A stretch of DNA of 64,000 bases from Gammaproteobacteria bacterium (lineage in GTDB: Bacteria > Pseudomonadota > Gammaproteobacteria > Eutrophobiales > Eutrophobiaceae): assembly GCA_004297165.1 (NCBI GenBank), contig SCUJ01000006.1, positions 1,364,464 to 1,428,463 of the forward strand, read 5' to 3'. Position 1 is the first letter of the stretch; each line of letters starts with the position of its first letter. A model generated the notes under the pieces. The model did not search any database and was not told the DNA's origin. It saw only the letters and a program-made list of their open reading frames with translations. The position numbers were made by a program, and so were the translations under genes. Shown here piece by piece: positions 61,339 through 64,000 of the stretch.

Positions 61339-62718
61339 ATGGAATACAAACATCAAAGTCTGTTCATCGCCCTGCTGGTACTGAGCGTCTCCTGCCTGTC
61401 CGCGGAACCGCCGGGGCCGGATCCCGCCAAGCTGCAAGCCTTCAACACAATCTATGCGGAGTATAAGCAATTAATCCAGGAGAAAAAGTTCGAAGAAGCG
61501 CTGGGTAAAAGCCATGTTGCATTCGAACTTGGCAAAGAGATCTTCGGGGATGCCGATCAGAATACCGCTGCGCTTGCCTTCAACCACGGTCGACTGTTGA
61601 GCCAGTTGGGAGATTATGCAAAGGCGGCGTATATTCTGACTGAAGCGACCGCCATATTCGAGCGCGTCTACGGCGTCGAGGCCCCTGAATTAATACCCGT
61701 CCTCGAGGCCTACGGGAAAAACGCATCTTTAATGGGCCTGCGAATGCCAGACGTGCAAAAGGAGCATTATGGCATCGTGCGCCGAGCCCTGGACATCCAG
61801 CGACGTAATCAACCGGAAGACAGGATCGCCCATGCCGCGCTCTTAGTGAGGATCGCCCCATACCTCTACAAGATCCAGCCTGGAAATACCGAGACGGCGG
61901 AGCTCTTGCGCGAAACGCTCAAGAACGAGGAAGCGGCGTATGGCAAGGATGCCCTGGAACTCATCCCCGTCTTGATGGCGTTGGGAAATGTCAGCGGCAT
62001 GCCCTTTAAACCAACCCAACAAGAAATGTATTACGACCGCGCCTTAAAGATCGCGCAAGTACAATCACCCGAGGATAAGATCAAGTATGCCGATCTGTCC
62101 CTGGAGGCCGGACGTAACGTCTTGCAATTCTCCAAGAGCAAGAAGGCAAGACCTTTTCTGGAGACGGCTTACCAACATTATATGGATCAATTCGGGGCCG
62201 GCCATTTGAGTACTGCCCTTGCCTGTCTGGCGCTTGGAGAATTCCATTCCGCAAAAAGAGACTACGAAAAAGCGGAGGAATATTTACTCGGGTCACTCGA
62301 AACCTTCACCTCGGACCCTGCATATCGGACCCCCGAAATACGCGCTCGCACCGTGCTCACCGGGATGTATGAATACTGGAACAAACGAGAGATGGCGACG
62401 GAACAAATACTGGCCATCAGCAAGATATCTTCAGGGACATCAACTCAAGAAATGATCCCTGTGTACAGAGTGAACCCGGATTACCCAACTGAAGCCTTGT
62501 CCAAAGGAAGTGACGGGTGGGTAATGTTGGATTTTACAGTCGACGAAACAGGCCAGGTTTGTGATGTCGTTGTGGAAGATTCCGAAGGGCATCCATTATT
62601 CAAAGATGCGGCAACTGCCGCAATTAATAAATGGCGATACGTGCCTCGTTTCGAAAATGGGAAACCTGTCGCCACCCCGCATTTGAAAGCAAAGCTTACT
62701 TTTGATGTGGAAGGATGA
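61339..62718 (+). CDS. Exported TPR-repeat protein with TonB C-terminal domain
   Basis: About 459 residues from ATG at 61339. Signal peptide ALLVLSVSCLSAE may be lipoprotein-like (cysteine before LSA). Several TPR-like helical repeats follow (ALAFNHGRLLSQLGDYAKAA, ALACLALGEFHSAKRDYEKA). Residues about 375-459 form a TonB_C domain (YPTEALSKGSDGWVMLDFTV, AINKWRYVPRF). Proteins with this domain order are found in the periplasm, but whether they energise transport is unknown. A tandem paralog follows. Confidence 0.78.
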   Translation: MEYKHQSLFIALLVLSVSCLSAEPPGPDPAKLQAFNTIYAEYKQLIQEKKFEEALGKSHVAFELGKEIFGDADQNTAALAFNHGRLLSQLGDYAKAAYILTEATAIFERVYGVEAPELIPVLEAYGKNASLMGLRMPDVQKEHYGIVRRALDIQRRNQPEDRIAHAALLVRIAPYLYKIQPGNTETAELLRETLKNEEAAYGKDALELIPVLMALGNVSGMPFKPTQQEMYYDRALKIAQVQSPEDKIKYADLSLEAGRNVLQFSKSKKARPFLETAYQHYMDQFGAGHLSTALACLALGEFHSAKRDYEKAEEYLLGSLETFTSDPAYRTPEIRARTVLTGMYEYWNKREMATEQILAISKISSGTSTQEMIPVYRVNPDYPTEALSKGSDGWVMLDFTVDETGQVCDVVVEDSEGHPLFKDAATAAINKWRYVPRFENGKPVATPHLKAKLTFDVEG

Positions 62719-62815
62719 CCCAAGACGATTTATAACCTGATTCGCGTAATAACTCACGATCACTTGCCGTACAGCGTCGGATCGACTCGTTGAATTAAAG
62801 CAAAAGGAGGGAAAC

Positions 62816-64000
62816 ATGGAATACAAAAATCAATGCCTGTGCATCGCCCTGCTGATACTGAGTGTCGCCTGCTTGTCAGCGGAATCTCCACAGGCGCCGG
62901 ACCCCGCCAAGTTGCAGGCATTTAATGTCGCGCAAAAAGAATTGGAAGAATATTTGAAAGAAGGTCAGATAGATAAGGCCCTGAATAAGGCCGAGAAAGC
63001 GTTGGCCTTGAGCCGTGAACTTTATGGCGATAGCCACAAGACCACGGCTGGCGCGGCGTACAACTACGGATACCTGCTGTATAAGGTGGGAAACTACAAG
63101 TTGGCAACGGAGATGCTGACAGATGCCATATCGATGCATGAAACAGCGTACGGAGCGGAGGCGCCTGAGTTAATCACTGTCCTGGCGGCATACGGTGAAC
63201 TCTTATCCATCACGGATAATTCGAGATTCGGGACCACCGAACAGCAATCTATCGCATTACACCGCGCCTTGAGCATTAAAAAACGGCACTCACCCGATGA
63301 TCGTGTGGGGTATGCGGATCTGGTAACGAGGGTGGCGCCCTATCTTTATAAGAAACAACCTGACAAGGATGAAGCGCTGCAAATGATGCAGGATGCCTTG
63401 GCTATATATGAGGATGAATTGGAGGAGAATGACCCTCAGCTAATTCCGTTATTGATGGCGCTGGGCGACGCCAACGCCAAATTCTTCGATTCCAGAAAAC
63501 AGAGGCCTTACTACAACCGTGCGTTAAAACTCACCAAGATAAATTTTCCTGATGACCCGATGCGTTACACGGACCTTACGCTGGAAATCGGACAACATAT
63601 CATGCGTCTATCCCAAAGCCCTGATTCGAAAAATTATATTGAAAGGGCATATTGGTATTACAAGAAAGAACTGGGCAAGGACAATGTCAAGACGGCGATC
63701 GCAGCGCTTGCACTGGGTGAGTATCACTTCTCCATGAAGGATTACAAGTCAGTAATAAAAAACCTCCCTCCTGTTATAGATGTCTTATCCAAAGACTCGA
63801 CATACCGGAACTATGAACAACACGCTCACGGTATGCTCGCGATTTGCTATGAAAATTTAGGCCGGAGCGAAATGGCGACGGAACACCTTCTGGCGATAGG
63901 CAGGGTATCGCCCTGGATCCCTGATCAGGATTACCGGCCCGTCTTCAGAGTTATACCAAATTATCCTGTAGAGGCTTGTTCGACTAAAAGCGAGGGATGG
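62816..64000 (+). CDS. TPR-repeat paralog of the preceding gene, cut by the window end
   Basis: 395 codons are visible without a stop. The start MEYKNQCLCIALLILSVACL is nearly the same as that of the preceding protein, and AGGAGG precedes the ATG. TPR-like repeats follow (AAYNYGYLLYKVGNYKLATE, AIAALALGEYHFSMKDYKS). The sequence ends at the start of what should be the TonB_C domain (IPNYPVEACSTKSEGW). The two genes clearly arose by tandem duplication, with substantial divergence in the repeats. Confidence 0.78.
   Translation, partial: MEYKNQCLCIALLILSVACLSAESPQAPDPAKLQAFNVAQKELEEYLKEGQIDKALNKAEKALALSRELYGDSHKTTAGAAYNYGYLLYKVGNYKLATEMLTDAISMHETAYGAEAPELITVLAAYGELLSITDNSRFGTTEQQSIALHRALSIKKRHSPDDRVGYADLVTRVAPYLYKKQPDKDEALQMMQDALAIYEDELEENDPQLIPLLMALGDANAKFFDSRKQRPYYNRALKLTKINFPDDPMRYTDLTLEIGQHIMRLSQSPDSKNYIERAYWYYKKELGKDNVKTAIAALALGEYHFSMKDYKSVIKNLPPVIDVLSKDSTYRNYEQHAHGMLAICYENLGRSEMATEHLLAIGRVSPWIPDQDYRPVFRVIPNYPVEACSTKSEGW

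Noticed and set aside
1-64000. tRNA or rRNA genes and intact insertion sequences
   Set aside because: None was recognised by eye. A tRNAscan-type and IS search would be decisive.

Overview
The window looks like a chromosomal segment of a GC-rich, metabolically versatile proteobacterium that can live without oxygen. A gammaproteobacterium is my best guess, partly because the class II ribonucleotide reductase is split into NrdJa and NrdJb as in Pseudomonas, but the exact group is an inference. The genome must also decode UGA as selenocysteine: two genes need it, although no sel gene lies inside the window.

Layout. 1-4 kb: the end of a respiratory molybdoenzyme operon (NrfD-type membrane subunit, Tat-exported molybdopterin oxidoreductase, tetraheme NapC/NirT cytochrome, small membrane protein). 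4-7 kb: nrdJb and nrdJa. 7-10.6 kb: had-oah-dch, the enzymes that take cyclohexadienoyl-CoA to 3-hydroxypimelyl-CoA in anaerobic benzoyl-CoA degradation. 10.8-13.7 kb: a MarR regulator and a tungsten/molybdenum aldehyde oxidoreductase-family protein with a fused MoaD-like tail. 14-29.2 kb: one long plus-strand operon of korAB, two large unusual proteins related to pyruvate:ferredoxin oxidoreductase but without a recognisable TPP site, and a full Rnf complex (B, C, D, G, E, A). The two large proteins flank rnfB. Four FNR-type boxes (TTGAT-N4-ATCAA) lie between these units. Three have a -10-like hexamer 31-32 bp away, as in a class II FNR promoter. One of the three sits in front of a possible small RNA ending in a strong terminator. 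I read the block as an anaerobic module that makes low-potential electrons and degrades the ring; the benzoyl-CoA reductase itself is not in the window.

29-47 kb is mixed accessory DNA: a degraded hipBA locus, secreted proteins of unknown function, ligAB with a gamma-resorcylate-decarboxylase-like amidohydrolase (oxygen-dependent aromatic chemistry), an HD-domain protein, a YjbQ-family protein, an AEC transporter, an alpha/beta hydrolase beside the first selenoprotein gene, a solitary BrnA antitoxin, an AT-rich AlbA/Schlafen-type regulator, MarC and FieF. 47-51 kb is a gor-modABC operon (glutathione reductase plus molybdate uptake). 51-64 kb holds a lipoprotein, a PQQ/heme dehydrogenase, a Kef-type antiporter, a rhodanese overlapping the second selenoprotein gene, an ABC-F ATPase, an HlyD remnant and two tandem TPR proteins, the first with a TonB-C domain and the second cut by the window end.

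The strongest candidates for something new are (1) two paralogous exported UGSC-like selenoproteins, each with Sec at residue 123 and an identical SECIS-like hairpin 11 nt after the UGA, (2) the KorAB/degenerate-PFOR/Rnf operon, (3) the AOR-MoaD fusion and (4) the FNR-box small-RNA candidate. No tRNA, rRNA, CRISPR array or intact insertion sequence was seen.
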